Assembly (NCBI GenBank): GCA_963758025.1
Contig: CAVWUA010000024.1
Coordinates: 1-24,956, forward strand
Direction of reading: 5' to 3'
DNA: 24,956 nt
Origin: CAVWUA01 sp963758025
GTDB lineage: Bacteria; Planctomycetota; Planctomycetia; Isosphaerales; Isosphaeraceae
Numbering within the stretch: position 1 is the stretch's first letter; each line of letters starts with the position of its first letter. Of the stretch, positions 8,384 through 17,657 are shown one piece after another. Position numbers and translations under genes: made by a program. The notes beneath the pieces were generated by a model. That model made no database searches and was not told the origin of the DNA. It saw only the letters and a list, made by a program, of their open reading frames with translations.

Positions 8384-9103
8384 TCAGGGCACCCAGAGCA
8401 GGAAGACCGCCACGATGACGACCGTGCCGATCAGGACGACCACCAGGCCGGGAATGCGCCGGAGTTTCAGATAGAACAGCAAGATCAGGCCGGTGAGCGA
8501 GATGAGCGTCATGAGCACGGCCGAGATGTCGATTACCCACGACCAGACGGGGCCGGTATCGCGCCCTTTGTGCAGGTCGTTCATGATGGCGATGGCGCCG
8601 TGGAAGGTCTGCGACACGTCGTAGCGGCCTGATTCGCGGTCGATGAAGGCGTCCGCGGAGTAGCCCGGCCCCTTGAACGTGACCATGCATTCGTACTCGT
8701 CCACCCGGAATTCCGCCAGGGCCCCCTGGATGCCGTGCGTCTTCCGGAGCGATTCGACGATCTCCAGCTTATCAACCTGCCGCGACGGATCGACGCCGTC
8801 GTCCGAGCCAGGCTCGTTCTGTAACCACTTGAGGTTCATCGTTCCGTTCGCCTGGACGGTACGCTCGGCATCGCTGAAAAGCCAATCCGTGTGGTTCAGC
8901 GTGATGCCGGTCACGCTGAAGAACAGGACCGCCGCTAGACTGAACATGGACAGATAAATGTGCAACCACCGCATCAGCGCGGCAATGCGGATGCCGAGCC
9001 TGCGGCGAAAGGAACGCGCATGGGATGTCGGCGGACTCGCCGGGAGACTATTTTGCCGGAGCTTTTCGACGATATTCGATCGAGGCGGATTGGATCTCGA
9101 CAT
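8384..9103 (-). CDS. PepSY-associated transmembrane protein
   Basis: The protein has up to 239 residues. A Ser/Pro/Arg-rich N-terminus of about 40 residues precedes RWLHIYLSMFSLAAVLFFSV, the 'HRWLGL' type helix of the PepSY_TM-like family. It is followed by GITLNHTDW, an extracytoplasmic middle domain (about 72-175) and two C-terminal helices (VWSWVIDISAVLMTLISLTG and IPGLVVVLIGTVVIVAVFLL). Proteins of this type occur with ApbE and DUF2271 genes and are thought to conduct electrons or support flavinylated redox proteins at the membrane. The start at 9103 overlaps the DUF2271 end by 56 bases; a later start near Met44 would remove most of the overlap, so the N-terminus is uncertain. It is followed 21 bases later by the BNR_4 gene. 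Confidence 0.8.
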   Translation of the reverse strand: MSRSNPPRSNIVEKLRQNSLPASPPTSHARSFRRRLGIRIAALMRWLHIYLSMFSLAAVLFFSVTGITLNHTDWLFSDAERTVQANGTMNLKWLQNEPGSDDGVDPSRQVDKLEIVESLRKTHGIQGALAEFRVDEYECMVTFKGPGYSADAFIDRESGRYDVSQTFHGAIAIMNDLHKGRDTGPVWSWVIDISAVLMTLISLTGLILLFYLKLRRIPGLVVVLIGTVVIVAVFLLWVP

Positions 9104-10606
9104 TACCCTTGAGTTCCTCGGCGAACGGCTTCTCAGCCAGATTCACTTTCGTTCGGATGAATTGATGGGTACCATGTTCGCGGGCGGCCTCGATGGTGAC
9201 CGTGTACTCGCCGCGGGGAACGGCTTGCCCTTGATCGTTTTTGCCGTCCCAGATGACCTTGTACTCGCCCGGCGGTCGGGTCGGCCGGCCGATCGTGTAG
9301 GCCATGTTCTTCTTTGCGTTGGCGTCGTTGCCTTTGCCGCTCCGATACCAGCGCGTCAGTTCCGGCAGCCAGCGATCCGGCCCGGCCCCACCGAGCGAGA
9401 TCCACAAGACCAGGTGTCGGACCGGGTCGCCGTTCTCATCCTCGACCCAGATGGCGACGTAAGGACGACGATAACGCCCCCTCGTCTGTTCGGGTTGGTT
9501 GATCTCAAAGTTGACGACCATCTCAAAATCATCCCCCCACGACTCGCCCGCGCCGCGCCCGTATCGTTCGCCTGGGGAGCCACGGCGAGCAACAGGGACT
9601 GCGGACGCTCGTAGCGGTTCCAGCCTTGACTGCGCTCGATCTGTCCGTCGGTCGTGACGATCAGACATTCGACCTCCGGAAGCGCGTTGGCCAACCGCAG
9701 GCTCTCCTCGGGCGTGAGTACGTTGAAGATCGTCGCGAGGGCGTCCGCGTCGGCCGAACGTTTCGCGATGACCGTCGCGCTGGCCGTCCCGGAAGCGGGG
9801 GTTCCGGATCGTGGATCAAGAATGTGAGAATACCAATGGTCGCGGATTCGAAAGCCGCGCTGGGAGTTGCCGCTCGTGGCAACCGCTCGATCGCGAACTT
9901 GGATGTAGGTGAGCGGTTCCGACGACTCGGAGTCCGCCGAGGGGGACGCGATACCAATGGTCTGCGCCGACTCGCCCCGGACACAGAGATCGCCGCCGAC
10001 ATTCAGAAGCACGCCGCGGACCCCCTGGGCCGGTTCCAGCGCGACGTCGCAGGCACGATCAATGATATAGCCCTTGGCAATGGCGTTGAGACTCAACGGG
10101 CAATCGGTCAGGCGCTCGGCGGTGCGTGTCTTCGGGTCCACCCGCCAGGCGGGGCCACTCATGAGGGTTTTGAGGCTTGCCAGTTCCTCGGTGGTCGGTG
10201 TTCGGTCCCTCGCGGCGCAATCGTTCCAGAGTCGCGTTAACGCCTGAACCCTCGGATTGAAGGCCCCGCCGCTCATCGTATTCCAGTGATCGCTCGCCTG
10301 GAGAATGTCAACGAGTTCCGTCGAGATCGCCAATGGCTCCTTCGGAGCGGATTGCCAGCGGCGGAACTCGCTCGACGGGTCGTACCCGCTGAAAATCAAC
10401 GTCAGGCGATCGATCTCGCGGAGCACGCGGTCCTCCGCCGCGCGAGCCGCCTCGGCGCTCTCGGCCTGGACCCGAAGCTCCAGGGACGTGCCCATCACGT
10501 TCTCATGGTAGAACGCGAAGTCGCTCGCCGCGCTCGCCGGCCGCAAGAGCATGCCGCCGAGCCACGCGGCCAGGAGGAAAACGGTGAGCCGTGAGAGATG
10601 AGCCAT
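9048..10606 (-). CDS. apbE: FAD:protein FMN transferase fused to DUF2271, frameshifted at the junction
   Basis: ApbE attaches FMN to Thr/Ser of extracytoplasmic redox proteins. The signal-like leader is MAHLSRLTVFLLAAWLGGML, ending AASA. Family motifs follow: NVMGTSLEL, LSLNAIAKGYIIDRA, VLLNVGGDLCVRG, VATSGNSQRGF, HILDPRSG and the metal-binding DADALATIF. After LLLAVAPQANDTGA (about 9560) the frame degrades. Adding one base in the GCGCGGCGCGGG tract moves into the frame carrying DDFEMVVNFEINQPEQTRG, RRPYVAIWVEDENG and PPGEYKVIWDGKNDQG, a DUF2271 domain, ending at 9048. ApbE-DUF2271 fusions are a known arrangement. The ATG at 10606 is preferred over an upstream GTG at 10624 because AAGGA sits 7-10 bases before it. 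It is the first gene of the run continuing with PepSY, BNR_4 and OGFr. No FMN-acceptor protein is visible in the window. Confidence 0.88.
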
Positions 10607-11118
10607 ATTTGGGTTCCTTCTCACCTTCAGGTGGATGCGCGACTCAAAGAGATCGAAACCGTCGCCGCCGTTCTTTTCAGGTCCCGAGAGAGGCCATCGT
10701 CGAACCGGGAACGGCGCGATTGTGGTATGCCATGATCGACGACCGCCGCAGGAATGGTCAAGTCCGTCACAATCGACTCATACGCGACGGACCGCGGAAA
10801 ATCGAACCCGTCGATCCCAGTCCGACGAGGGTCGCCCGCGTCCTTCGCCGTCCCTTGGCTCGTTCCAGAGTCGTGTCGAGGGACGAGGTGTCAAAATCTC
10901 CCTTGCGAAACAAATGCGTGACAGCGGTTCCGTGGGTGCCCACGTCCGTTCGTACCCAAAAGCATGCGAATTTCCGCATTTCCCTCGATTTTGGAGAAAA
11001 ATGCTAGCCAAGGTTCCGGCGTTCGACGCTGTTAGAGAATGAGAGCCAATATATACGAGATCCGATGTCCGTCTCTCTCTGGGCGGAGCGGAAGGCACAA
11101 AGTTCGGGAATCATTCGC
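10607..11118. other. Non-coding stretch upstream of divergent genes
   Basis: About 510 bases with no convincing gene; the open frames here have no recognisable protein character. It must contain the promoter of the apbE run on the minus strand. A short inverted repeat CGTGGG-TG-CCCACG lies at 10931-10944, and an A+T-rich patch with TATATA at about 11050-11056 could belong to a plus-strand promoter. Both are weak observations. Confidence 0.4.
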
Positions 11119-11268
11119 ATGAATACCGTGCTCTTCGCGTATTTCGGGCCAGAGACGACGCTACCGATGACGTCGGTCGTGGCGGCTGTCACGGGCTTTG
11201 TTCTGGTCACGGGGCGTGTCGTAACCTCCTGGATTTCCCGGAAGTTCCGTAATCAAGATCCAAAATGA
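11119..11268 (+). CDS. Small 'AYFGPET' membrane protein, 49 residues
   Basis: The sequence starts MNTVLFAYFGPETTLPMTSV and continues VAAVTGFVLVTGRVVTSW, then a basic tail (ISRKFRNQDPK). One hydrophobic segment spans about residues 15-33. From memory, very similar short proteins with AYFGPET-x-LP-x-TS recur in planctomycete genomes, often near secreted-enzyme genes. No function is known. The frame is open from an ATG at 11065, but the 18 extra residues are unlike the family core, so I prefer 11119. No strong ribosome-binding site is visible for either start, which keeps confidence moderate. Confidence 0.55.
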   Translation: MNTVLFAYFGPETTLPMTSVVAAVTGFVLVTGRVVTSWISRKFRNQDPK

Positions 11269-11677
11269 TGTGAACGCCCAGATCTCGTACGAGCCGGGGT
11301 CCTCTGGACAGGGAGCGGCACGGATCATCGCCACGAACGGTGGTCCCTGAGAATCCATTCATTCGATAGACCGATCACGGTCATGCCGGAGAGCCCCCGT
11401 TGTTGGCCCGGTTCGCCGTGTGTCGTGTTGATGACGATTCTCTCACTGTCGAATCGCTTCATCGGCATGCTCCGCATCGCCGGGGACGGGGGGATCGTAT
11501 CCACGGCGCATTACGAGACCACGCTCGTCTCATTCGTCGGTCTCCGCGAATCGCGGGTGCAGATGCCAGTCAATCTGCTCGCGGGTCAGTGTTCCCCTGA
11601 ATGTGCCAAGATTCAATTTTATTACAAACTCTGATAAAGCTAATCCGAAGTAATGGTCAATCGAAGGAGCGATGGGG
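11269..11677. other. Non-coding leader region before the sulfatase gene
   Basis: About 400 bases without a supportable gene. The last part, about 11610-11660, is clearly A+T-richer (ATTCAATTTTATTACAAAC, then TAATCC) than the surroundings and is the likely promoter and leader of the sulfatase-like gene. No exact boxes can be assigned. Confidence 0.35.
11664..11669 (+). promoter_or_regulatory. Ribosome-binding site setting the sulfatase start
   Basis: AAGGAG lies only 2 bases before the ATG at 11672 but 8 bases before the in-frame ATG at 11678. The second ATG is therefore the better start. Confidence 0.6.
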
Positions 11678-13681
11678 ATGGAATCGACCCCAGACAGTAC
11701 CGCAACTCGGCGTTGGCCGAGCCGGGTTCCCCTGTCGGCGAGGGGGGCGATCCTGCTGGCGATCGCGTTCGGTCTCAGCGGCGGGTATCTCGACATTGTC
11801 TTCATCGTCCTGAAGAAATACGTCTGGAATGACAGTCACTACCTGGAAACCGGAAGGGATTTTCTCTGGACCGTTCCACTCGCGCACGTGGTTCTGCTCC
11901 TGGTCCCGGGAGCAGTGGTGGCCCTTCTTGCCTGGCGGTGGCCAGCACGTCTTTCAAGGCGGATGGGCGTGAACGTGCTCTCCACATTGGCTCTTTGGTG
12001 GGCCTTGCTCCGGTTGCCCATTGATGGAGGCGCGAGTCTGCTCCTGGCCGCCGGACTGGCGCCGCCGATCGCTGGCGTGTTTGTGTCCTGGGCCTGGCGA
12101 CCGCGACGGACGCGCTGGGCCCTGGCGAGCCTGATTGGTTTACTGGGGGTTCTGGCGGTCGTGTCGTCCGGTCGGCAGGCGGTACGGGAGTGGCGAGCCA
12201 TGGCCTCTCTGCCCGCCGCCCCCAAAGGCACGCGCAACGTCCTGATGATCGTCTGGGACACCGTGAGCGTTTCCAACATCAGCAGTTACGGCTATGCCCG
12301 AGAGACCACACCCAACCTGACACGGTGGGCCCGCGAAGGGGTCCTGTTCCGATCCGCCGTGGCACCCGCGCCCTGGACGCTCCCCTCACATGGTTGCTTC
12401 TTTAACGGCCAATGGCCCCATCAGAGCAACACCCTGGGGAAATCGGTCCTCGATACGCCACAGCCGACGCTGGCGGAGTACCTGGCCTCTCGGGGGTATC
12501 AGACGGTCGGTTTTTCAGCCAACACCAGCCTTTGCAACTACGAAACGGGACTGGATCGTGGGTTCGCCCGGTTTGAGGATTACCCGCTGACTCCCTGGAC
12601 GTTCCTCGGTCGTGTGGTTCCCGGTCGCTGGTTGCTTGAGAAGGTCGTCTGCCATGACGACTACCACGCCCGTAAGTGGGTCCGCACGCAGTCCCGCGAT
12701 GCGCGTGAGAACACCGACGCCTTTCTCGACTGGCTGGGCCACCGTCAGCCGGATCGTCCCTTCTTCGCATTCCTGAATTATTACGACGCCCACGCCCCGT
12801 ATATTCCCCCCGCCGATTACGAAGGCAGGTTCGGGCTCCGTCTCCAGACCAAAGCCGATTACGAAGGAGTGATGAATTATTATTGGTCCGACAAAACACA
12901 AATGAATCAGACAGCCTTGATGATGGTCCACGACAGTTACGATGACTGCATTGCCTACCTCGATGCGCAACTTGGGCGGCTTATGGACACGCTCCAGGAC
13001 CAAGGACTGCTCGACGAGACCCTGATCATCATCACGTCGGACCACGGAGAGGGGTTCGGCCTGCATCGGATTTTCGGCCACGCCAGCAGCTTGTATCTCG
13101 ATCAGACTGCGGTCCCGCTGGTGATCCTGGCACCAGGAGCGCCTCAGGGCCGGATCGTGGCGGACCCGGTCAGCTTGCGGGACTTGCCGGCCACCGTGGT
13201 CGATCAACTGGGTGTCCCGACCGGCTCTCCATTCCCCGGCCGCTCGCTCGCCGTCGCCTGGAAGGGGACGACCGAGGATGCGAACCGGGAAACCTCACTG
13301 GCACTCTCGACGTATTCCAACGCGACGGCCTTTGAGCCGCAGTCTCCAACGACCCTGAGCCGCCGGGGGTTCCAGATGTCGCTGGTCGCCCTGGGCCGGC
13401 ATTACGTTCGGGACGGTTCAGGAGCCGAACAACTCTACGACCTGCAAACCGATCCAGCGGAGGAGATCAACCTCATGGACTCCGCGCGAGGCGAACGCGA
13501 AGTGGGAGCGTTCCGGCGGATGCTTCTGGAACTCCTCACCGAGAACCCTGGCTCGGTCGAGGTGGAACGGGCGATCCTGAAGCCGTACCGGCAGTGGCTG
13601 GAAGCCCTCGTTCCGAGAACACCTATCCAACCGCGACAGGTGGCCGGCACCCCCGTCACGACGCCCGAGCCGGCATCCTGA
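11678..13681 (+). CDS. Membrane-anchored sulfatase-superfamily hydrolase/transferase with Thr at the nucleophile position
   Basis: The 667-residue protein begins with about 175 residues holding roughly four or five hydrophobic segments (for example ARGAILLAIAFGLSGG, VPLAHVVLLLVPGAVVALLA and LASLIGLLGVLAVVSS). An alkaline-phosphatase-fold domain follows: NVLMIVWDTVSVSN with metal ligand Asp194, YGYARETTPNL, then APWTLPSH at 231-238. Classical sulfatases have Cys or Ser (C/S-x-P-x-R) at the position occupied here by Thr234, and Arg of that motif is His238. Later come NYYDAHAPYIPP and the metal-binding TSDHGEGFG with Asp455/His456. Thr nucleophiles occur in phosphoethanolamine and lipoteichoic-acid transferases of this fold, so phospho- or phosphonate-ester chemistry is as likely as sulfate removal. 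The C-terminus is Pro/Thr-rich. It is followed 207 bases later by a phosphatase gene on the same strand. Confidence 0.87.
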   Translation: MESTPDSTATRRWPSRVPLSARGAILLAIAFGLSGGYLDIVFIVLKKYVWNDSHYLETGRDFLWTVPLAHVVLLLVPGAVVALLAWRWPARLSRRMGVNVLSTLALWWALLRLPIDGGASLLLAAGLAPPIAGVFVSWAWRPRRTRWALASLIGLLGVLAVVSSGRQAVREWRAMASLPAAPKGTRNVLMIVWDTVSVSNISSYGYARETTPNLTRWAREGVLFRSAVAPAPWTLPSHGCFFNGQWPHQSNTLGKSVLDTPQPTLAEYLASRGYQTVGFSANTSLCNYETGLDRGFARFEDYPLTPWTFLGRVVPGRWLLEKVVCHDDYHARKWVRTQSRDARENTDAFLDWLGHRQPDRPFFAFLNYYDAHAPYIPPADYEGRFGLRLQTKADYEGVMNYYWSDKTQMNQTALMMVHDSYDDCIAYLDAQLGRLMDTLQDQGLLDETLIIITSDHGEGFGLHRIFGHASSLYLDQTAVPLVILAPGAPQGRIVADPVSLRDLPATVVDQLGVPTGSPFPGRSLAVAWKGTTEDANRETSLALSTYSNATAFEPQSPTTLSRRGFQMSLVALGRHYVRDGSGAEQLYDLQTDPAEEINLMDSARGEREVGAFRRMLLELLTENPGSVEVERAILKPYRQWLEALVPRTPIQPRQVAGTPVTTPEPAS

Positions 13682-13888
13682 TCGAGAATGCGCCTGCGTT
13701 GCTGGGATCGTTCCCGCCGGTCCACCAAGCAGGCCAAGATGAGAGCCGATTTTCGGTCTCCGCGACCCGGCTGGATGTTGGCTCGGCGGACTTGGGATTG
13801 ACCGGAATCGGCCCTTCGATAGAGTGGCCACCCGGCGACCGTATCGCCGTTGCGTTCTCGGTACGACCAGGAAGGATGAGAGCACGCG

Positions 13889-14620
13889 ATGCCCAGGGAT
13901 GAGGTACAGCACGGATCGAACCGCCGACGGAGACGATGGGTCATCCGGGGATTGGTGCTGTCGATTGTTCTTGTTGCCCTGGTCATCCTTTTCCACCGCC
14001 CGCTATTCTTGCATAATCGTGGAATCGTCGCGCCAGGTCGTGTCTATCGCAGCGCGCAGCCTCGCCGGGGGATCGACGCGCTCGATGAGGAATACGGTCT
14101 GAAAACGGTGCTCAATTTGCGGGGTGGCTCGCGGGGCGACCCGTGGTACGTCGCGGAGGTCCACTCGGCTCAACGGCTCGGGATCGACTTTTATGATTTG
14201 CCGTTGAGCGCCACCCGACGCCCGAAGCGCCGGGAACTGCTCGTCTTGCTCGACCTGTTCGGCCGTTGCCGGTATCCGATGCTTGTCCACTGCAAGTCCG
14301 GCTCCGATCGGACCGGCCTCGCCAGCGCGCTCTACCTGATGGCGGAGCGCGGCGTGCCTCCTGAGGAGGCCCTTCGGGAGTTCTCCGTCTGGTATGGACA
14401 CATCCCGATCGGTGGGCCGAACCACCTGCACGAGCCATTCCATGAGTATGCGCAGTGGCTCAAGGCCCACCACCTGAGCCACACAAGGGAACGGCTGGAG
14501 GATTGGATTCGCCACGATTATCGGTCGGACGATCCCATCGCGGCCAAGGTGCCCAGGCTGACCCCCGGACCTCGCTACGGACTCTCCGCCGGCGAGACCG
14601 GCTGGCAACGTCGGCGCTGA
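13889..14620 (+). CDS. Membrane-anchored dual-specificity/tyrosine-type phosphatase
   Basis: The 243-residue protein has an Arg-rich N-terminus (11-20), one membrane helix (about 19-37, IRGLVLSIVLVALVILF) and then an extracytoplasmic or membrane-proximal phosphatase domain. The entry motif VAPGRVYRSAQPRR, LKTVLNLRGG and the P-loop HCKSGSDRTG (134-143, nucleophile Cys135 and Arg141, HCX5R) are typical of the DSP/Siw14-like cysteine phosphatases. An Asp general acid may lie in YDLPLSA. Substrates could be phosphoproteins, inositol phosphates or lipid-linked phosphates; the sequence does not decide. The ribosome-binding site before 13889 is weak (AGGAAGG about 15 bases upstream). The gene ends 7 bases before a perfect hairpin and converges on the DUF3604 gene. 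Confidence 0.85.
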   Translation: MPRDEVQHGSNRRRRRWVIRGLVLSIVLVALVILFHRPLFLHNRGIVAPGRVYRSAQPRRGIDALDEEYGLKTVLNLRGGSRGDPWYVAEVHSAQRLGIDFYDLPLSATRRPKRRELLVLLDLFGRCRYPMLVHCKSGSDRTGLASALYLMAERGVPPEEALREFSVWYGHIPIGGPNHLHEPFHEYAQWLKAHHLSHTRERLEDWIRHDYRSDDPIAAKVPRLTPGPRYGLSAGETGWQRRR

Positions 14621-14627
14621 ATCGGAA

Positions 14628-14656
14628 GATGGCCGATGGATGATCCATCGGCCATC
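14628..14656. terminator. Perfect 13-bp hairpin between convergent genes
   Basis: GATGGCCGATGGA (14628-14640) and TCCATCGGCCATC (14644-14656) are exact complementary arms with loop TGA. It fills the 50-base gap between the phosphatase stop (14620) and the DUF3604 gene stop (14671), so it most likely serves as a bidirectional terminator. No U-tract follows on the plus strand. Confidence 0.75.
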
Positions 14657-14670
14657 AGCCTATTGCTCTC

Positions 14671-17625
14671 TCACTCGCTCCCCTGAAGATGAACCCACAT
14701 CGGGCTTCCCCAGGCGATCTCGCCATCTTCCTGGAGCACGCGGACGTAGTACCAGCTCAACCCCGGGGGACGCTTCTCCTCGTCGGTCCAGGTGAACTCG
14801 ACACGTTGTCGGCCCGGTTCGGTGGAATAGACGTACACGAAGTCCTTGATGATGTCGATCCGCGCGATCGGCTGCGTGCCGTGCGCCAGGATCTTCAAGC
14901 GGACCGGCTCGTCGGTGGCGAACTCGTCCCCCATGATGTGCTCGCCGGAGCGCACGTCGAGCACGATGTTGTCCGTCGCGCCATAACAGTGGCGGCGGCG
15001 GAACGCGTCAAGAATGCCCTCGCGGGTCTTGTCCTCGGCGATGGCGATCGCGTAGCTGATGTGGGTCGAGATATGGTCGCTGGAGGCCTGGAAGCCGAAC
15101 TTGTACTGCATCGCCAGCGCGTTCCAGATCATGCCCAGGGGCTTCCAACCGCCGATCGCCTCCGACGGCCGCCGCGCCACGCGGGGCGCGCCCAGGTGCT
15201 CGTAAGAGTTCCGGTGCCCCTGGAAGATCTCGACAAACGGTTCGAACTGTGGGTTCATATCGCGCCAGTCCGTGCCCATGCCCGTGCCGGACGTGTGCGA
15301 GGCACAGATGCCGCCGAGTTGCTTCAGGTAGTCGTAGAGCATCAGCGTATCGGCATCGATGACGCCCCGGTCGTCCACGAGCCTCGGGAGCGTTCGCACC
15401 CCTCGACGAGCGAACATGATGTTGCGGTGGCCGTGCGGGTAGGAGACGCTTCGCTCATAGGTGAACATACCAACAAGACCGGGCGGGTTCGTGTACAGGT
15501 CGGTTGTCTTCTGCACGAGCCACCAGGTGTATTCCTTGCCGCCGCCGTTGTCGTGGTCGCCGTCGGAGCCATACTCGAATCCGGCGGCGTCGATCTCGTA
15601 GCGCCAGAGGTCCTCCAGGGCACCATCGCGGCCGCCATCCTGCGAGATCTCGGAGTGGCGATGGAAATCGCCCCGGAGCAGGCGGTAAGTCTTGCCGCCC
15701 GCCTGGATGCGGTGGTCGCGCATGCGGGCGATGTCGGCCGATTCGTCCGGGTGAACCGGAGCCACCACGTCATTCTCCCGGGGTTCGTTCAAGGGGGGAT
15801 TGGCCTCCCCCTGACCGGCTCCCCAGGGGGAGAGCGACGCGACCATCAGCTCATTGTTGACCACCCCGGCCGGGGTCCCGGAATGGGTGTAGAAGCGCCG
15901 CCGCAGGTCGGCCGTGAACTCGATCTCGTTGTGCAAGCGTCCGTCGGTGTTGTAGAAGGCCAGGAGCGATCCCTCCGGGCGCGTCACCAGGGCCGGGCGG
16001 TTGTCGAGCAGGCCATCGCTTCGCGAAAGCGGTTCCGGATTCGACCAGTCCTTGCCCGCCATCGATGTGGCGTACTCAACCCACACGCCACCGATGACCA
16101 TCACGGCGTTGTTGCCCCAGACCGCCTCCTTCTGGTGCCGGAAGAGCAGCCAGATCCGTCCCGACGGGTCGGCCGCCAGGCGCGGATAGCTGTTCATCTT
16201 CTGAAGCGATTCCGAGGCCCCGGCGACCGGGTCCGGCGCCCCTTGCACGCGCATCCCCTCCGCCACGCGGACTCGCACGGCGCCGGAGCGGTAGAGGCTG
16301 GAACCTTCCCCCTCGACGAGATTCTCGGCGTCCTTGCCCCAGTTGGCGTCGCGCTCCTCGTAGGCGATCCAGACCCGCCCGCGCAGATCGAGCGCCAAGG
16401 TCGGACGGACCTCGAACCGAGGGGTGTCGGCAACTGGCAGTAGAAGGTTGTTCTTGTGAACGGACGAGTACAAGAACACATCGTAATTGCCGTTGCGGTA
16501 GGTGTCGAAGGCGACGTGACGGTTTCCGTCACGGTCGATGGCCAGGGCGGGCGACCAGTCGTTGGCGGGGTCGCGGCTGATGTTCTGAACCTCGTCCGCG
16601 CGATCGACCGGTGCCAGCAGGATATCGGCCTGGCCCTCGATCCACGATTGCCATGCCATCCAGACCTGCCCGTCGGGCGCGGTCGCCAGGACGACGTCGG
16701 CATCGGTGCCGGGGTTGGTCGTGAGCCGTTCCGGCTGATCCCAGGAGCCGTTCATCGGGTCATAACGGCGGCGGTAGAGGTCCCAGTTCTCGTCGCGATT
16801 CTCGGACCAGACGACCACGATGCCCCCTTTGCCATCGACGGCGACCGCCGGCCGCCAGACGTCGAGGCCGGCGCCGGTCACGTCGAGCGGATCGCCGGCT
16901 TGACCCTCGGCGAAGCGGAGCAAGCGCACCTGGTCGCCACCCCCCTCGGGAACAAAAGCTTGGAAATCGTCCGGCCGCTTCGTGAACGCCTCCGAGACCT
17001 CGCCGCCTCGCGGTTCGTGAACGACGTACGCGACCCAGGCATTGCCCTGGGCATCGGCCGCCGCCGAGGGGAAGTCGTCCTGGTTCGGCCCTTCGACGAG
17101 CGGGATGTACGGCGGGACGCGCTGGGCCTCAGCCTGTCCCTTCAGATATCGCTCAATCGATCCGTTGGCCAGGCTGGCCAGGGGGACCTTGAAGTTGCCG
17201 TTCTCCGTCTCGACGTTCAAAACCGCGGAGTCGGGAGCTTTCAGGGTAACGACCACGCCATTCGCCGTGACGTAGTTGCCGTAGGTGCTCGGTCCCTTGG
17301 CGATTTGCTGGGGAGACCGGCGCGTGAGGGCCCGGTTATTCGGCAGGTTGCGGATCAGGTGACTCTGAGCCTTCCAGGTGTCTGGTCCGGTGATCGCGTC
17401 CCCTTCGCGGAAGCGGTACCCCTCGACGCGGAGGATCTCCCCTTCGCTGAGCGTGACGCGGCCGTTCCAGGGCCGCGGTTCCTCATCACCGATGCCCAGC
17501 AGGAGCCGAACGGCGACAGCATCCGGGTCGAGCTTCGGAGGGTTCCCGGCCGGGGGCCTGGCCAGAGCGGCCGACAGCCCGAACACGCCGAGCAGAACGA
17601 GTCCAAGGGCGAGCGATCTTCGCAT
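14671..17625 (-). CDS. Secreted propeller-DUF3604 (PHP-like) protein, 984 residues
   Basis: The ATG at 17625 follows GGAGG by 6 bases. The frame is open further upstream, but that part is the shadow of the preceding gene. A signal peptide (MRRSLALGLVLLGVFGLSAALA) is clear. Residues about 180-600 carry at least five propeller-like repeats of the form 'P-x-L-A-x-D-x-x-G-x-V-W-x-A': around 186, 259, 311, 359, 409 and 481. The C-terminal part from about 650 contains GDFHRHSEISQDGG (His655, His657), EYGSDGDHDNGGGKEYTWW (688-702), YERSVSYPHGHRN, CASHTSGTGM (His777) and FQASSDHIS. These are the conserved His/Asp clusters of DUF3604, thought to be a PHP-like metallohydrolase. The reaction is unknown. 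The gene is intact over 2.95 kb and lies 32 bases downstream of the NTF2-like gene. Confidence 0.88.
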   Translation of the reverse strand: MRRSLALGLVLLGVFGLSAALARPPAGNPPKLDPDAVAVRLLLGIGDEEPRPWNGRVTLSEGEILRVEGYRFREGDAITGPDTWKAQSHLIRNLPNNRALTRRSPQQIAKGPSTYGNYVTANGVVVTLKAPDSAVLNVETENGNFKVPLASLANGSIERYLKGQAEAQRVPPYIPLVEGPNQDDFPSAAADAQGNAWVAYVVHEPRGGEVSEAFTKRPDDFQAFVPEGGGDQVRLLRFAEGQAGDPLDVTGAGLDVWRPAVAVDGKGGIVVVWSENRDENWDLYRRRYDPMNGSWDQPERLTTNPGTDADVVLATAPDGQVWMAWQSWIEGQADILLAPVDRADEVQNISRDPANDWSPALAIDRDGNRHVAFDTYRNGNYDVFLYSSVHKNNLLLPVADTPRFEVRPTLALDLRGRVWIAYEERDANWGKDAENLVEGEGSSLYRSGAVRVRVAEGMRVQGAPDPVAGASESLQKMNSYPRLAADPSGRIWLLFRHQKEAVWGNNAVMVIGGVWVEYATSMAGKDWSNPEPLSRSDGLLDNRPALVTRPEGSLLAFYNTDGRLHNEIEFTADLRRRFYTHSGTPAGVVNNELMVASLSPWGAGQGEANPPLNEPRENDVVAPVHPDESADIARMRDHRIQAGGKTYRLLRGDFHRHSEISQDGGRDGALEDLWRYEIDAAGFEYGSDGDHDNGGGKEYTWWLVQKTTDLYTNPPGLVGMFTYERSVSYPHGHRNIMFARRGVRTLPRLVDDRGVIDADTLMLYDYLKQLGGICASHTSGTGMGTDWRDMNPQFEPFVEIFQGHRNSYEHLGAPRVARRPSEAIGGWKPLGMIWNALAMQYKFGFQASSDHISTHISYAIAIAEDKTREGILDAFRRRHCYGATDNIVLDVRSGEHIMGDEFATDEPVRLKILAHGTQPIARIDIIKDFVYVYSTEPGRQRVEFTWTDEEKRPPGLSWYYVRVLQEDGEIAWGSPMWVHLQGSE

Positions 17626-17657
17626 CACAGACCTCCGATACGAAAAGGGGATGAGAT

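Noticed and set aside
11383..11634. An 83-residue open frame before the sulfatase gene
   Set aside because: There is no ribosome-binding site, family resemblance or membrane pattern; the composition looks non-coding.
14689..16443. Long plus-strand frames opposite the DUF3604 and ATPase genes
   Set aside because: They are rich in Arg, Gly, His and Asp with no domain pattern, the usual shadow of high-G+C genes on the other strand.
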